Positions 62,673 to 64,000 of a DNA stretch of 64,000 nucleotides are shown in pieces (within the stretch, counting starts at the first letter, position 1; the number at the start of each line of letters is the position of its first letter). Origin of the DNA: Urechidicola croceus (GTDB lineage Bacteria > Bacteroidota > Bacteroidia > Flavobacteriales > Flavobacteriaceae); assembly GCA_905181865.1 (NCBI GenBank), contig CAJIZG010000001.1:186001-250000 (forward strand). The letters run 5' to 3'. The notes under the pieces are model-generated. The model was not told the DNA's origin. It did no database searches and saw nothing but the letters and a program-made list of their open reading frames with translations. The translations under genes and the position numbers were made by a program.

Positions 62673-62845
62673 TTGATTCATATTTTGAGATGTAAACCTT
62701 AATAGGACTAATGCTAAAAATATTTGGTGTAATTGGTTTTTTTGTCGAACTTTGAATATATTTTAGCTTTACAATAAATATACAGAAATTTTTACTTAAT
62801 TCTTTTAAGCGGTTAAATTTTAAGTACTATAATAAACCTCCAAAT

Positions 62846-63307
62846 ATGAAATCTATAGGTTACTTTATTTCTTTTTTAATTCTAAATTTTAGTGCCCTTG
62901 GTTTGGGCATTATTTTAATGAATAATGGGCCCATGGACAGCTGGTATCAGACTTTAAACCAAGCACCTTGGACACCTCCAAATTGGGTGTTTGGAACTGC
63001 ATGGTCCATTGTTATGATTTGCTTTAGTTTTTACATGACTTCATTGGCAAAGTTACGAATGGGTTCAAGTTTATGGGGATTGTACTTTTTGCAACTAGCA
63101 TTTAATATTGCGTGGAATTATCTATTTTTTAATCAACATCTTGTTTTGTTAGGGAGTATAAATTTAATACTCCTATTAGGATTAATTTCTTTTTTCTTAG
63201 TTAAAAATAAGAAACTATTAGGCTATAAAACAATTTTAATTGCTCCCTATTTCCTATGGCTACTTATTGCAAATTCCTTAAATATTTATATTCTATTCAA
63301 TAATTAA
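62846..63307 (+). CDS. TspO/MBR-family membrane protein
   Basis: A 153-residue protein with five spans. Signature residues NQAPWTPPNWVFGTAWSI and WNYLFFNQHLVLLG are typical of TspO, a porphyrin-binding translocator protein homologue implicated in tetrapyrrole handling and redox or stress response. Inner membrane. It stands alone between the fragment and the TonB-dependent receptor. Confidence 0.9.
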   Translation: MKSIGYFISFLILNFSALGLGIILMNNGPMDSWYQTLNQAPWTPPNWVFGTAWSIVMICFSFYMTSLAKLRMGSSLWGLYFLQLAFNIAWNYLFFNQHLVLLGSINLILLLGLISFFLVKNKKLLGYKTILIAPYFLWLLIANSLNIYILFNN

Positions 63308-63380
63308 TTTAAACTATACACAATAATTTTAACTTAAAATTATTGATAATTATATCTGTTTAATTTAGGTTAACAATTGC

Positions 63381-63388
63381 TAATTTTG
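63381..63388 (+). promoter_or_regulatory. promoter of the TonB-dependent receptor gene
   Basis: TAATTTTG, perfect TAnnTTTG match, with TTTA 18 bases upstream (63359-63362) and the ATG 46 bases downstream. Confidence 0.45.
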
Positions 63389-63434
63389 CTTCTTGTTTTT
63401 CAAAATAGACTGATTTAAAAATTGCTTTAACAAA

Positions 63435-64000
63435 ATGAAACTATCTACCCTATCACTATTATTTGCTATACTTTTTAGTACTAATCTATTTGCGCAAGAA
63501 AACTATACCATAAGCGGACTTGTGAAAGAGGCCAGTAACGGAGAAACCGTTTTTGGAGCTTCTATCTTTTTAGTAGGAACTAGTGTAGGAACCTTAAGTA
63601 ACGAATATGGCTTTTTTTCCATCACAGTCCCAGAGGGAACCTACACTTTAGTAGTTTCTTTTATAGGGTATTCTGAACAGTCCCAAAAAATACTTTTAGA
63701 TAAAAATCTCAATATTGATTTTGAAATTACCGAGACTTCTGAACAACTTGACGAAGTGGTTATTCAATCAAATGAATCTGAAAGAGTCAATATTCGATCA
63801 CCTCAGATGAGTAGAACGAAAGTTCAGATTTCAACCATAAAAAAAGCCCCAGTTGTTTTAGGAGAAGTGGATCTAATAAAATCAATTCAATTATTGCCCG
63901 GGGTTACTAATAATGGTGAAGGTTCAAGTGGCTTTAATGTGCGGGGAGGTGCCGTTGATCAAAATCTTGTTTTATTAGATGAGGCAATTATCTATAATAC
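63435..64000 (+). CDS. TonB-dependent receptor with CarboxypepD-regulatory-like front domain (3' partial)
   Basis: The first 188 codons are seen; the gene runs off the right edge. Signal peptide MKLSTLSLLFAILFSTNLFA, then a CarboxypepD_reg-like domain (ISGLVKEASNGETVFGASIF, TLSNEYGFFSI, YTLVVSFIGY; about 22-110), then the plug domain (VVLGEVDLIKSIQLLPGV, GFNVRGGAVDQNLVLLDEA). This is the SusC-type outer-membrane receptor layout; the ligand would depend on the missing barrel and on neighbouring genes outside the window. Confidence 0.88.
   Translation, partial: MKLSTLSLLFAILFSTNLFAQENYTISGLVKEASNGETVFGASIFLVGTSVGTLSNEYGFFSITVPEGTYTLVVSFIGYSEQSQKILLDKNLNIDFEITETSEQLDEVVIQSNESERVNIRSPQMSRTKVQISTIKKAPVVLGEVDLIKSIQLLPGVTNNGEGSSGFNVRGGAVDQNLVLLDEAIIYN

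Noticed and set aside
1-64000. CRISPR array, prophage or transposon
   Set aside because: No regularly spaced repeats, no transposase, integrase or structural phage genes were found.

Overview
The window is a low-GC, densely packed chromosomal segment from a member of the Bacteroidetes, almost certainly a Flavobacteriaceae (probably marine). Evidence: a gliding-motility lipoprotein (GldI), many lipoproteins with a short lipobox, SusC-type TonB-dependent receptor and carboxypeptidase-regulatory-like (CarboxypepD_reg) secreted proteins, DUF4369 and DUF6952-type families, a LolA/LptFG/FtsK/RibB gene order typical of Flavobacteriia, and repeated TAnnTTTG-type -7 promoter boxes, the hallmark of the Bacteroidetes primary sigma factor. 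No prophage, CRISPR array, transposase or rRNA operon is visible. Two tRNA genes (Lys-TTT, Leu-GAG) lie at 61.05-61.26 kb.

Layout. 1-8.2 kb: end of an OmpA-family protein, a broken csaA, a PrcB-like lipoprotein, a large FAD/Fe-S oxidoreductase, an acyl-CoA synthetase, a CoA-type Nudix hydrolase and a phospholipid acyltransferase. 8.3-13 kb: divergent dps/oxyR, two small conserved proteins, a HAD phosphatase, a candidate ~200-nt noncoding RNA with its own promoter and terminator, then a 6-pyruvoyl-tetrahydropterin-synthase-like gene and idi. 13-21 kb: cyclophilin lipoprotein, prfC, VF530-like protein, GNAT, miaE, metallophosphoesterase, ung and mutS2. 21-23 kb: a gene-poor, orphan-rich patch with two related ~90-bp intergenic sequences. 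23-27 kb: MATE exporter, then a peroxide-defence block (2-Cys peroxiredoxin, CGNC thioredoxin, DUF6952-like protein, thiol peroxidase). 27-33 kb: dgkA remnant, ftsK, lolA, lptF/G permease, ribB. 33-38 kb: pepE, lgt, yidD, cysS. 38.7-44 kb: an uncharacterised membrane protein plus frameshifted pentapeptide protein, PAP2 phosphatase, and a peptidyl-prolyl isomerase run (cyclophilin-FKBP fusion, FKBP, gldI) with nrnA. 44-57 kb: ndk, DUF721, recF, TPR protein, ribH, mutL, two tandem rhomboids, an EEP nuclease-like protein, a Na+/H+ antiporter, smpB, a UbiA prenyltransferase, maf and a lone C-terminal transketolase half. 57-64 kb: 1.3 kb of decayed DNA with an outer-membrane barrel remnant, an FKBP lipoprotein with calcium-binding repeats, S4 RNA-binding protein, PyrR-like protein, aroK, tRNAs, secreted proteins, TspO and the start of a TonB-dependent receptor.

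Recurring themes are oxidative-stress defence (OxyR with both redox cysteines, Dps, AhpC, thioredoxin, Tpx), envelope biogenesis (Lgt, LolA, LptF/G, YidD, five peptidyl-prolyl isomerases), and DNA maintenance (Ung, MutS2 without an Smr domain, MutL whose endonuclease metal site is eroded, RecF). The most striking general property is gene decay: at least six broken genes (csaA, dgkA, a CarboxypepD protein, a pentapeptide protein, an outer-membrane barrel, a C-terminal domain fragment) sit among otherwise intact housekeeping genes. Those with several stops are true remnants; those with one homopolymer indel could be sequencing errors or slippage sites. The best candidates for something undescribed are the putative small RNA at 11.2-11.4 kb, the paired cassette-like repeats at 21.4 and 22.5 kb, and the EEISWGQR membrane protein/pentapeptide operon at 38.7-40.0 kb.
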